From contig CM072513.1 in the NCBI GenBank assembly GCA_036898135.1, forward strand, positions 12,895,602 to 12,959,601: a stretch of 64,000 nucleotides of DNA, read 5' to 3'. How positions within the stretch are numbered: the stretch's first letter is position 1; each line of letters opens with the position of its first letter. The DNA is from Oncomelania hupensis. Lineage: Eukaryota > Mollusca > Gastropoda > Littorinimorpha > Pomatiopsidae. Shown here one piece after another: positions 48,621 to 59,922 of this stretch. The notes beneath the pieces are model-generated. The model was not told the origin of the DNA and did not search any database. It was given only the letters and a program-made list of their open reading frames with translations. The position numbers and the translations under genes were made by a program.

Positions 48621-49574
48621 GTATAGATAGGTAATCAGTGTTTCAAGGCTCCAGCCCACTGCTAAGGGCCGTATAGATAGGTAATCAGTGTTTCAAGGCT
48701 CCAGCCCACTGCTAAGGGCCGTATAGATAGGTAATCAGTGTTTCAAGGCTCCAGCCCACTGCTAAGGGCCGTATAGATAGGTAATCAGTGTTTCAAGGCT
48801 CCAGCCCACTGCTAAGGGCCGTATAGATAGGTAATCAGTGTTTCAAGGCTCCAGCCCACTGCTAAGGGCCGTATAGATAGGTAATCAGTGTTTCAAGGCT
48901 CCAGCCCACTGCTAAGGGCCGTATAGATAGGTAATCACTGTTTCAAGGCTCCAGCCCACTGCTAAGGGCCGTATAGATAGGTAATCAGTGTTTCAAGGCT
49001 CCAGCCCACTGCTAAGGGCCGTATAGATAGGTAATCACTGTTTCAAAGCTCCAGCCCACTGCTAAGGGCCGTATAGATAGGTAATCAGTGTTTCAAGTCT
49101 CCAGCCCACTGCTAAGGGCCGTATAGATAGGTAATCAGTGTTTCAAGGCTCCAGCCCACTGCTAAGGGCCGTATAGATAGGTAATCACTGTTTCAAGGCT
49201 CCAGCCCACTGCTAAGGGCCGTATAGATAGGTAATCAGTGTTTCAAGGCTCCAGCCCACTGCTAAGGGCCGTATAGATAGGTAATCAGTGTTTCAAGGCT
49301 CCAGCCCACTGCTAAGGGCCGTATAGATAGGTAATCAGTGTTTCAAGGCTCCAGCCCACAGCTAAGTGCTGTATAGATAGGTAATCAGTGTTTCAAGGCT
49401 CCAGCCCACTGCTAAGGGCCGTATAGATAGGTAATCAGTGTTTCAAGGCTCCAGCCCACTGCTAAGGGCCGTATAGATAGGTAATCAGTGTTTCAAGGCT
49501 CCAGCCCACTGCTAAGGGCCGTATAGATAGGTAATCACTGTTTCAAGGCTCCAGCCCACTGCTAAGGGCCGTAT
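48621..49574. repeat. 50-bp minisatellite, about 19 copies
   Basis: Units gtatagataggtaatcagtg plus tttcaaggctccagcccact plus gctaagggcc repeat exactly every 50 bases; most are identical, with an aatcactg variant in four or five units. Unit length never changes. Confidence 0.97.
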
Positions 49575-49734
49575 CAGGACCACTGGGAAAGACTGTAAGT
49601 TGTACCTGCAGCAAGAAGCTTCACATTATTCTAGTGGTCCCCCCCTCTCCCATCCCCCACCTAATCCTCAACCCCCTAGTAGCAACCTACAGCAGCAAGT
49701 GGATCAAGGTACTGATTGTGGCTGCTGAACCCAA

Positions 49735-52700
49735 GAAGGAAAGAAGTAAATACTGTATAATGATATTATGACTTGATCACTGTGTACATGCTGCTCAACT
49801 CAAGAAGGAAAGAAGGAAATACTGTATAATAATATTATGACTTTATCACTGTGTACATGCTGCTCAACTCAAGAAGGAAAGAAGGAAATACTGTATAATA
49901 ATATTATGACTTTATCACTGTGCACATGCTGCTCAACTCAAGAAAGAAAGAAGTAAATACTGTATAATGGTATTATGACTTGATCACTGTGTACATGCTG
50001 CTCAACTCAAGAAGGAAAGAAGGAAATACTGTATAATGATATTATGACTTGATCACTGTGTACATGCTGCTCAACTCAAGAAAGAAAGAAGGAAATACTG
50101 TATAATAATATTATGACTTTATCACTGTGTACATGCTGCTCAACTCAAGAAGGAAAGAAGGAAATACTGTATAATGATATTATGACTTGATCACTGTGTA
50201 CATGCTGCTCAACTCAAGAAGGAAAGAAGTAAATACTGTATAATAATATTATGACTTTATCACTGTGCACATGCTGCTCAACTCAAGAAGGAAAGAAGGA
50301 AATACTGTATAATAATATTATGACTTTATCACTGTGTACATGCTGCTCAACTCAAGAAGGAAAGAAGTAAATACTGTATTATGATATTATGACTTGATCA
50401 CTGTGTACATGCTGCTCAACTCTAGAAGGAAAGAAGGAAATACTGTATTATGATATTATGACTTGATCACTGTGTACATGCTGCTCAACTCAAGAAGGAA
50501 AGAAGTAAATACTGTATAATGATATTATGACTTTATCACTGTGCACATGCTGCTCAACTCAAGAAGGAAAGAAGTAAATACTGTATAATGATATTATGAC
50601 TTGATCACTGTGTACATGCTGCTCAACTCAAGAAGGAAAGAAGTAAATACTGTATTATGATATTATGACTTGATCACTGTGTACATGCTGCTCAACTCAA
50701 GAAGGAAAGAAGTAAATACTGTATAATAATATTATGACTTTATCACTGTGCACATGCTGCTCAACTCAAGAAAGAAAGAAGTAAATACTGTATAATAATA
50801 TTATGACTTTATCACTGTGTACATGCTGCTCAACTCAAGAAAGAAAGAAGGAAATACTGTATAATAATATTATGACTTTATCACTGTGTACATGCTGCTC
50901 AACTCAAGAAAGAAAGAAGTAAATACTGTATAATGATATTATGACTTTATCACTGTGCACATGCTGCTCAACTCAAGAAAGAAAGAAGGAAATACTGTAT
51001 AATAATATTATGACTTTATCACTGTGTACATGCTGCTCAACTCAAGAAGGAAAGAAGTAAATACTGTATTATGATATTATGACTTGATCACTGTGCACAT
51101 GCTGCTCAACTCAAGAAAGAAAGAAGGAAATACTGTATTATGATATTATGACTTGATCACTGTGTACATGCTGCTCAACTCAAGAAAGAAAGAAGTAAAT
51201 ACTGTATAATAATATTATGACTTTATCACTGTGTACATGCTGCTCAACTCAAGAAGGAAAGAAGTAAATACTGTATTATGATATTATGACTTTATCACTG
51301 TGTACATGCTGCTCAACTCAAGAAGGAAAGAAGTAAATACTGTATAATAATATTATGACTTTATCACTGTGCACATGCTGCTCAACTCAAGAAAGAAAGA
51401 AGTAAATACTGTATTATGATATTATGACTTGATCACTGTGTACATGCTGCTCAACTCAAGAAGGAAAGAAGTAAACACTGTATAATGATATTATGACTTG
51501 ATCACTGTGTACATGCTGCTCAACTCAAGAAAGAAAGAAGTAAATACTGTATAATAATATTATGACTTTATCACTGTGCACATGCTGCTCAACTCAAGAA
51601 AGAAAGAAGTAAACACTGTATAATAATATTATGACTTTATCACTGTGTACATGCTGCTCAACTCAAGAAGGAAAGAAGTAAATACTGTATAATAATATTA
51701 TGACTTTATCACTGTGCACATGCTGCTCAACTCAAGAAGGAAAGAAGTAAACACTGTATAATAATATTATGACTTTATCACTGTGCACATGCTGCTCAAC
51801 TCAAGAAGGAAAGAAGTAAATACTGTATAATAATATTATGACTTTATCACTGTGTACATGCTGCTCAACTCAAGAAGGAAAGAAGTAAATACTGTATAAT
51901 AATATTATGACTTTATCACTGTGCACATGCTGCTCAACTCAAGAAAGAAAGAAGTAAATACTGTATAATAATATTATGACTTTATCACTGTGCACATGCT
52001 GCTCAACTCAAGAAAGAAAGAAGTAAATACTGTATAATAATATTATGACTTGATCACTGTGCACATGCTGCCCAACTCAAGAAAGAAAGAAGTAAATACT
52101 GTATAATGATATTATGACTTGATCACTGTGTACATGCTGCTCAACTCAAGAAAGAAAGAAGTAAATACTGTATAATAATATTATGACTTGATCACTGTGC
52201 ACATGCTGCTCAACTCAAGAAGGAAAGAAGTAAATACTGTATTATGATATTATGACTTTATCACTGTGCACATGCTGCTCAACTCAAGAAAGAAAGAAGT
52301 AAATACTGTATAATAATATTATGACTTGATCACTGTGCACATGCTGCTCAACTCAAGAAGGAAAGAAGTAAACACTGTATAATAATATTATGACTTGATC
52401 ACTGTGTACATGCTGCTCAACTCAAGAAGGAAAGAAGTAAATACTGTATAATAATATTATGACTTTATCGCTGTGCACATGCTGCTCAACTCAAGAAGGA
52501 AAGAAGGAAATACTGTATTATGATATTATGACTTTATCACTGTGTACATGCTGCTCAACTCAAGAAGGAAAGAAGTAAATACTGTATTATGATATTATGA
52601 CTTGATCACTGTGTACATGCTGCTCAACTCAAGAAAGAAAGAAGTAAATACTGTATAATAATATTATGACTTGATCACTGTGTACATGCTGCTCAACTCA

Positions 52701-52862
52701 AGAAAGAAAGAAGTAAATACTGTATAATAATATTATGACTTGATCACTGTGCACATGCTGCTCAACTCAAGAAAGAAAGAAGGAAATACTGTATAATAAT
52801 ATTATGACTTGATCACTGTGTACATGCTGCTCAACTCAAGAAAGAAAGAAGGAAATACTGTA
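49735..52862. repeat. 69-bp satellite, left block, about 45 copies
   Basis: Units actgtataataatattatga, ctttatcactgtgtacatgc, tgctcaactcaagaaggaaa, gaagtaaat repeat every 69 bases. A few sites vary in a limited set of combinations: actttatc/acttgatc, gtgtac/gtgcac, aaggaa/aaagaa, gtaaat/ggaaat, taataat/taatgat/attatgat. The block stops at the target of the LTR element and resumes at 61934. Confidence 0.97.
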
Positions 52863-54873
52863 TGTCACGTCCCAACTGCCTCAACAGTGGTTTGACATGT
52901 GTGCTCTTTCACACGAGAAAAAAACCCAACACCTAAATAAACTCTAAAAGACAAAACCAGAAGTAACAAGACAATTTCTTTATTTCACACACTCATTCGC
53001 ACTAAAAATTAACTCCCTTTATCCCACTTCCCAACCTACCAACCCTCAATCCCACTAATATAACCCCCAAACTAATACATAAACAATTCGCTCAAAATAA
53101 TAATGATAATTAAATCAAAATGGAAAATGACTAACTACAAAATGTACAAGAGATTTATAATAATTATGGCTGAAACAGCTTACTGCCAACAAGGTAAATA
53201 TACAGTAAGCAACTGCTTTAAATCTTTAAAAATGTTCAAACTTTGTTCCACTTAAACTTCAGATTGATACAACAAGTCTTTTATATTATATAAAATGAAT
53301 AAGAAAATTTATCTTTTAAGCAAAATAGAATTTATAAGAAATTAATCTAAATTACTAATTAACTAATATCTGGCGAAATAATTCCCCCAGACAAAACTAT
53401 ACAATCACAGGGTTACTTAATCTAGCAGGTAATATTACTCAACAACGTTTATCAATCAATTCGGATTAAATATATCTCTATGTGCTGTAATTTATAATTT
53501 ATCACATGTAAAACAATTATCGTTCCTCACAACAGATTATCATTGGTTATAGTTATTTGTTGTGTGTGGTGGAGTGTGTGTGCGTGTGCTTTATAAACGA
53601 ATAAAGTTCCCTGGGCGAATACCACAACCTTCGCACCCGAGGTTGACACACGGAAAACACGGCGTAATAGGCCGAGGCACACAAGCTTCACACCAGCAAG
53701 GTTTCAGCACACCATCAAAGATCTGCTCTAGGGTTTCGGTTTTTGAACTTGTTGGTACATCTAGAACAATACATACAAGAATACGCAACCATTAATAATT
53801 ACATTACAATATACTGCACAAGCATCCCGCTATCGGAATGGTTGTCTCCCTTTCCACATCCTTACTCATCCTCCCTGTCATCGCGCATATACATTCACAA
53901 TCACCTCCTTTCTGTCATCTCTTCGCTACATAACAGCGAATTCTTTTATATCAATTTATAATTATTTAATTTATAATACATTTTAGAAAATTCTCTCTCT
54001 CTCTATGTATTTATGCAGCAAATAATATGAAACATAAACTAGAATTTAAGAAAACATAATTAACTAACCATTCACACAGCATGCATAACCCAAACCCCCG
54101 AACGCTATGGCCAACTGAGAAATTGAGGTAAATAACTTACGGCTACCAGTGGATCCTCCGGCCTGTCGACAAAGACACACAAACGACGGGACAAACACAC
54201 AGGCACAGATGGTTAGGCAAGGTGATTACACAGGCATAAGAAATCCTAGACGGAGTCACAGGTCACCCGACGTTATACGTAGATAACTCAGATTTCACCG
54301 AAAATACACAGTAGGTATTCTAAACAGCTTAGAACAGTTTTAGTTAAACAAACACTTCCAAAGTGTTCCCAAAACAGTCCTCCTCTTCCGACAATAGGCT
54401 CTTTTTCGTTGACGGTCTGATCTGTACGACCCACAGACAAAGTCACTAACTGGCACCTTGACCCCACTCGGATCTGTTGGTTCTGGCTACAAGAGCTATA
54501 TGCAACTGTTACTGCTCCTATCAAAATATACAGTGCAAGGGGTTTTATACGATCAGCTAAGAATCTTCTAGAATATACTTGTTTTAATCATAATTCATTC
54601 CCTGCACCGTTCGCGATTAGAGCACGCATTTCACACATAGAATATCGCATGGCAGCAAGTAATCTTCTCAATAACAAAATAGCCAACTATGCTGTTTTTC
54701 TAACATAGCGCGTTCCGCACGGGCGCAAAACATTCGCTACTTTTATTAATTATAAACCTAATTAATTTATTCTGATTCTCTCCCCTTGACTACCGTAACT
54801 TTTAACCTCTATGTACAGGCTGATGATTAAACTATATACATAGGCGCGCGACTGCAAACTGCGTAGCGTGACA
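52863..54873 (-). repeat. 3' LTR (left copy) of the Gypsy element
   Basis: Starts TGTCACGTCCCAACTGCC and ends GTAGCGTGACA on the plus strand. Read on the minus strand it starts TGTCACGCTACGC, with tatgtatatag near 54835 as a TATA-like element. A minus-strand aataaa (plus tttatt at 52978-52983) lies near its far end and could be the polyadenylation signal. Short frames inside occur identically in both LTRs and are not genes. Confidence 0.95.
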
Positions 54874-54892
54874 CAGCACCCCACCAAGACGA
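54874..54892 (-). other. Polypurine tract of the Gypsy element
   Basis: Directly inside the 3' LTR the minus strand reads tcttggtggggtgctg, a G-rich stretch in the position of the plus-strand primer. Confidence 0.6.
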
Positions 54893-54923
54893 AAACTAAC
54901 AGTTTTAGTTCTTAACAACCACG

Positions 54924-57900
54924 CTACTCAGTTCTGCTCAAGAAATCAGCTGGTACATTTTCCTTCCCTGGAATACTCTCCACTATCAGATCGAAAGGTT
55001 GGAGTTGAAGTGCCCACCTCATGAGTCTACAATTCGTAGTCTTTGCTTGCTGCAGGTATTGCAAAGGTCTGTGGTCGGTCTGCACAATGACTGTCCGATC
55101 ATACAGGTACTGCTTGAACTTTTGTACCCCCCACACCAATGCTAAGCATTCCTTCTCTATGGTGGAATAGTTCCTCTCTGCCTGGTTTAGCTTCTTGCTG
55201 GCACATGTGATTGGTTGTAAACCCAAACCTTGGTCCTGGCACAGAATCGCTCCTATTCCAATCTCTGATGCGTCAGTCTGTAGCACTAATGGTTTCTCCA
55301 TGTCTGGCATACAGCATACAGGTTTGGAACATATGCGGTTTTTGAGCGTCTGGAACGCTACCTCGCAAGCGTCGGACCACTGTACGGGACCTGATTTGCC
55401 TCCCTTGGTTAAGTCGGTCAGCGGCACCGCTATCGCAGCAAAATTCGGCACAAACTTCCGATAATATCCTGCTAATCCAAGGAATGACCTGACCTGTTTC
55501 TTGGTAGTAGGACGTGGTGCATTCTGGATCTTTTCCATCTTTCCTTGTTCTGGCTGCACTTTGCCCTCTCCCACAATGTGCCCCAAATACTCCAGCTTGC
55601 GGAATCCCAGGTAGCATTTGGACGGACGCGCCGCTAACTGTACTTCCCTCAGACGTTTAAACAAGATGTCTAAACACTCTAAATGTCTCTCTAGAGTTTC
55701 TGTGGCTACCATGAGATCGTCCATGAAGTTGTCGACTTCTTTCATCTTCAATGGCATCAACATCTTGCGCATCATGCGTGAAAAAACTGCCCCTGCGGTT
55801 TTCAGTCCGAAGGGCATGACGCACCATTGGAATTGACCCTCGTTGGTAGTGAAAGCTGTCTTGCACTTATCTTCACTCTTCATAGGTATTTGCCAATACC
55901 CCTTAGACAAATCGATCTTGCTCAAGTACTTGGCCTTTGAGAGTTTGTTGAATAGATAATCTATGTCTGGCATCGGCTCAGCGTCGAAAATTACCTGCCT
56001 ATTGAGTTTCCTGAAATCGACGCAGAATCTGACTGCTCCGTCCTTCTTCTTTACTAGAACGATCGGTGAACTGAATGGTGAAGCCGCTCTCTCGATCACC
56101 CCCATAGCTAGCATCGTCTCAACTTCTGCCTTGACTGTCTCCATCTTCGAATGAGGTAACGGGTACTGTTTTGTCCTTACTGGACGGTCGTCATCCAGTC
56201 GTATTTCGCACTCATCCAACGTGGTGCGCAAAGGCAAGTCAGTCAGGATGTCAGGGTAACGAACTAATAGCCTCCTAATTCCTGCATGGATCTCCGGGCT
56301 ATCTGCATCAAGATGCACGTCATCTAACGTCTCTGACTGTTTCAACACTACGGTGGGTATGCCCTCGACTGTTGGTACCTCTTCCCATTCGTCTGCTTCA
56401 TGAACTACTACAGCTGTGGCGATTTGCACTCTCTGATGGTACAGTTTCAGTAGGTTGGCGTGAAACAGTTTCACCTTGTTTCCAATGCGAATCTGATAAT
56501 CGCACTCGTTTCGACGACTTACGACTTCGTATGGCCCCCTCCAGCTCATTTCTAGCTTGTTGTGCTTGGTTGGCAACAAAAGCAACACTTTGTCTCCTGC
56601 CTGAAATGTTCTAGGTTTCGTCTTCTTGTCGAAGTGTCTTTTCTGCCTCTCGCCTGCTTTCTTCAGACTTTCCTTCGCTAGTGCGCACGTTTCCTCGATT
56701 CTATTTCGCAGGTCCACAACATACTGACTAGCCACCTTCACTTCTTCTCCTTGACTGTCCTTCGTCCACAAATCTCTCAGTACCGACATGGGACCCCTCA
56801 CTGTCTTGCCATACAGTAGCTCAAAAGGTGAAAAACCTGTGCTCTCTTGAGGTACCTCCCTGTACGCGAAGAGCAGCGCTGGTATGTACCTATCCCATGC
56901 TTTCGGTTGCTCCTTCGTCAGCTTTTTGAGCATCGACACGAGTGTACCATTGAAACGCTCCACGAGCCCGTCGCACATTGGATGGTATGGTGTTGTCGCC
57001 TTCCCATGGATTGCTAGAAGTCTATTTACCTCAGTCATCACGTTCGACATAAATTGTGTCCCTTGATCTGTCAATATCTCTTTGGGAATTCCCACTCTTG
57101 TCCAGATCTCCCACAATGCTTCAGCAACTCTCTCAGCCTCTATGCCTTTCAGTGCTACGGCCTCAGGATACCGCGTCGCATAGTCTACCATGACTAAGAT
57201 GTATTGGTTGCCCCTGTCTGACATAGGTTTTATAGGCCCCACAATATCGACTGCAACTCTCTGAAACGGTTCATCAACTAGAGGTAGTTTCTGCAGCGGA
57301 ACCTTTGCTACCCTACCCCTGGGAACTGTTTTCTGGCATTCGGGACATGATTCGCAGAAACGCCTAACATCCCCGCACATTCCCGGCCAATAGAACACCC
57401 CCCATATCCTCTCACGTGTCCTCTTTCCACCCAAATGTCCGGCCATCGGAGGGTCGTGCGCCAGGCGCATCACCTCTCCTCTGAGCTTGCTAGGCACGAC
57501 TAGCTGTGTTAGCTCTTCTTCTCCCTGATGGTGCAGTCTATACAAAATACCCTTCTTTTTGCAGAAGCTAACCATCGCTTTGCCTGACTTGAGTTTCGTC
57601 CCTTGCTTCTCGCACTCTCTAGCTCTAGCTAAAGTGGGATCTTCTTCCTGCAACTTGGCCAACTGATCGGGCGTCACATCGAGTTGGAATGGCTTCGGAA
57701 TCGGCAGTGCTTTCTCCTGCTTCCCTTCTGCTTTGGCCTGTGCCCTGGTCTGAACGGCGGCTATCGCACACTCTAACCCATCTACAGCCACGGGACTACG
57801 ATAGCCTCCCTTGAAAGTAACCCAGTTGCCTAGAATGACATCGGGTACAACTTGCTCGATGACGATCAATTCTACTGTACCCTTCACGAAAGATGAGTCT

Positions 57901-59636
57901 ACTTCTACGTACGCCGTAGGATACTTCCCTGACTTGACCTGATCAGCGAACATGACCTCGATCTCCCTACCGGTCATATCCTCAGGACGCACCCACTTGG
58001 CTGCTACTGCCCCCACCTCGGCACCAGTATCTCTCAGAATCTTCACAGGCTGACCCCTGACTGTTCCCATGCTCCACGGGTTGTACGGCTGAATGGTACT
58101 AAAGCTAGCCTTAGTCATTTCCGAGTGAATCGGGCCTGAATCCGGACTGACAGTGATACGTAGCAACTGTTTCGGACTACGACACTCCTTCGCTACGTGA
58201 CCTAGCTTCCCGCACCTGAAACACTTCACAGGACGTTTCTCCCCACTAGGTTCCCTCCTCTTATCTTCTTCACCCTTGTTGCCACTAGGACCACTCCTCG
58301 CTGCCCCTACAGGTTGACTGACAGCACGATTACCCCCCTTGTATGGCACGCTACCGAACACTGGTCTGTTACTCACTGTCCGTTTCGCATCTACATGTAA
58401 CTGGGCAATCTCAGCTGCTTGCTCGCCGTTCTCAGGCTGCCTCTCCCTCACAAACAGTTCTAACTCAGGGTTCATCACTGACAACAACTGTTCAGTCAGA
58501 AAGACATCAAGCACTACGCCCGCATCATCTATATCTTTCTTAGCCAAAGAAAACCATCTCTTCACTAAGACTTGTACTCTACTCAAGTACTGCGGAAAAG
58601 TCTCTGTGCCTTCTTTCCTACTCCCCCTGAACTGCTTGCGGTAGTAGTCGGCATCTCTCCTAAAACGTTTCAGAAGAGCCCCCCTGACCACTTCGAAATC
58701 GACTATCTGCTCTGGGGTTAACTTCAGATAAGTCTCTCTTGCCTCCCCTGACAACAACGGTGACAACCTAGCCGACCACGTCTCTTCCCTCCATTTCTGA
58801 GTTCTAGCTATTTGCTCAAAGTGCTGAAGGTAGCTCTCAATATCCTCTTTACCATCAAATGGTTGGACCTTGATCTTGTAGCTATCAGGCTGAACTCTAT
58901 CCCTCCTACGTTGGGCTTCTAGTTCTTTCTCTTGCTCCAACTGTTGCCTAAGCCTTTCTCTGTCGTCCTCCCGAGCCTGCTCTCTAGCTGTACGCTCTTC
59001 TTGCAGACGCAACTCGACATTCTCTCGTTCGGAGTCTATTTTCTTTTCTAAGAGCTTTAGTTCCCTAGCTTTATCTTTACGCTCTTGCTCTAGCCTTCTT
59101 TCCATCAGGGCTAACTCTGCTGCTCTTTCCTTACGCTCTTCTGCTCTGTTCTTCTCCTCACGTTCCATCTTCCTCTCGAGCCTAGCTGTCTCCTTTGCTA
59201 ATCTAGCAGTCTCTTCCGCCAATCTAGCAGCCTCCTGCTCCCTCTTCGCCCCGTCTACTACAAAACTGGCTAGACCTGCTCCCTTCAGCCCCATGCTAGC
59301 GCCTAGCTCCTTGTATCTAAGATATACCTCCATGCCAACGCTACTTGTTCCTGCACCGGTCTTAACTGCAGTAGGAGTAAGATCAGCTGCCACGCGAGTA
59401 CTATGAGCGAAAGGCGTACTCACTGTGGTTTCCTCGTCCATCGGTTCCCGACGCGAAGCGGCTGCGTCGGCCTCCGTGTACTGGTCCATCGCTCGCGCCT
59501 GCTCAGCTGCTCTCCGAGTCGCAGCCCTCGTCAGCATACAGTCGCGGACTAAGAATGAAAATGGGAAAAAAATGGGTGAATAACAAATGAAACAAATAAC
59601 GATTAACACATATACAAACAGTCGAACAAATGACAA
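54924..59636 (-). CDS. Gag-Pol polyprotein, Ty3/Gypsy with PR-INT-RT-RH order
   Basis: A single 1,570-codon frame without stop or frameshift. Residues about 130-245 form a charged coiled coil; gag core about 250-420; zinc knuckle C472-x2-C475-x4-H480-x4-C485 (CFRCGKLGHVAKEC); protease DTGA at 536-539. Next comes integrase: H727/H734/C764/C767 zinc finger, catalytic D797, D857 and E893 (D,D-35-E), and a GPY-type module at 1034-1036. RT follows at about 1155-1340 with FMDD at 1304-1307, then RNase H with D1455, E1496 and D1521, ending at LSRTE. Integrase before RT is reversed from normal Gypsy elements. The first 33 residues are hydrophobic and may be untranslated leader; Met34 (59537, MLTRAATRR) or Met50 are alternative starts. 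Gag and Pol share one frame, so no programmed shift is needed. Confidence 0.95.
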   Translation of the reverse strand: MSFVRLFVYVLIVICFICYSPIFFPFSFLVRDCMLTRAATRRAAEQARAMDQYTEADAAASRREPMDEETTVSTPFAHSTRVAADLTPTAVKTGAGTSSVGMEVYLRYKELGASMGLKGAGLASFVVDGAKREQEAARLAEETARLAKETARLERKMEREEKNRAEERKERAAELALMERRLEQERKDKARELKLLEKKIDSERENVELRLQEERTAREQAREDDRERLRQQLEQEKELEAQRRRDRVQPDSYKIKVQPFDGKEDIESYLQHFEQIARTQKWREETWSARLSPLLSGEARETYLKLTPEQIVDFEVVRGALLKRFRRDADYYRKQFRGSRKEGTETFPQYLSRVQVLVKRWFSLAKKDIDDAGVVLDVFLTEQLLSVMNPELELFVRERQPENGEQAAEIAQLHVDAKRTVSNRPVFGSVPYKGGNRAVSQPVGAARSGPSGNKGEEDKRREPSGEKRPVKCFRCGKLGHVAKECRSPKQLLRITVSPDSGPIHSEMTKASFSTIQPYNPWSMGTVRGQPVKILRDTGAEVGAVAAKWVRPEDMTGREIEVMFADQVKSGKYPTAYVEVDSSFVKGTVELIVIEQVVPDVILGNWVTFKGGYRSPVAVDGLECAIAAVQTRAQAKAEGKQEKALPIPKPFQLDVTPDQLAKLQEEDPTLARARECEKQGTKLKSGKAMVSFCKKKGILYRLHHQGEEELTQLVVPSKLRGEVMRLAHDPPMAGHLGGKRTRERIWGVFYWPGMCGDVRRFCESCPECQKTVPRGRVAKVPLQKLPLVDEPFQRVAVDIVGPIKPMSDRGNQYILVMVDYATRYPEAVALKGIEAERVAEALWEIWTRVGIPKEILTDQGTQFMSNVMTEVNRLLAIHGKATTPYHPMCDGLVERFNGTLVSMLKKLTKEQPKAWDRYIPALLFAYREVPQESTGFSPFELLYGKTVRGPMSVLRDLWTKDSQGEEVKVASQYVVDLRNRIEETCALAKESLKKAGERQKRHFDKKTKPRTFQAGDKVLLLLPTKHNKLEMSWRGPYEVVSRRNECDYQIRIGNKVKLFHANLLKLYHQRVQIATAVVVHEADEWEEVPTVEGIPTVVLKQSETLDDVHLDADSPEIHAGIRRLLVRYPDILTDLPLRTTLDECEIRLDDDRPVRTKQYPLPHSKMETVKAEVETMLAMGVIERAASPFSSPIVLVKKKDGAVRFCVDFRKLNRQVIFDAEPMPDIDYLFNKLSKAKYLSKIDLSKGYWQIPMKSEDKCKTAFTTNEGQFQWCVMPFGLKTAGAVFSRMMRKMLMPLKMKEVDNFMDDLMVATETLERHLECLDILFKRLREVQLAARPSKCYLGFRKLEYLGHIVGEGKVQPEQGKMEKIQNAPRPTTKKQVRSFLGLAGYYRKFVPNFAAIAVPLTDLTKGGKSGPVQWSDACEVAFQTLKNRICSKPVCCMPDMEKPLVLQTDASEIGIGAILCQDQGLGLQPITCASKKLNQAERNYSTIEKECLALVWGVQKFKQYLYDRTVIVQTDHRPLQYLQQAKTTNCRLMRWALQLQPFDLIVESIPGKENVPADFLSRTE

Positions 59637-59902
59637 GTAAACAGTGACAGGAGCCGGAGAAGTCCCTTATCGTCTAGGCCTCGACGACAAAGTTGTTTAC
59701 CTCAACCCCCCGTTTGTGCACACACGCTCGGGGTGTGAACCCTTTTGCGCAGCGCAACCTCACTCCCGACCAACCACCCACTGGCCACTCATCCGACACA
59801 CAAGACGACAAAGAAACAAACACTGACTTCTGGTATCTAAACAAATAACAAATAACAAATAAATCTACCCTAACTATTCCCCCCTAACCTATCCTAGATC
59901 TA

Positions 59903-59919
59903 TCCCACCGCTGCCACCA
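59903..59919 (-). other. Primer-binding site, tRNA-Leu type
   Basis: The plus strand tcccaccgctgccacca, three bases from the 5' LTR, equals the 3' end (with CCA) of animal tRNA-Leu (AAG/TAG) as I recall it, so the minus-strand element RNA could pair with that tRNA over 17 bases. Confidence 0.8.
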
Positions 59920-59922
59920 AAA

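Noticed and set aside
48621..49574. CRISPR-like regular repeats
   Set aside because: Units are contiguous 50-bp copies with no unique spacers, in a eukaryotic intron.
53562..54524. Short frames inside the LTRs (also at 60622-61584)
   Set aside because: Present identically in both LTRs, no domain, and incompatible with normal LTR function.
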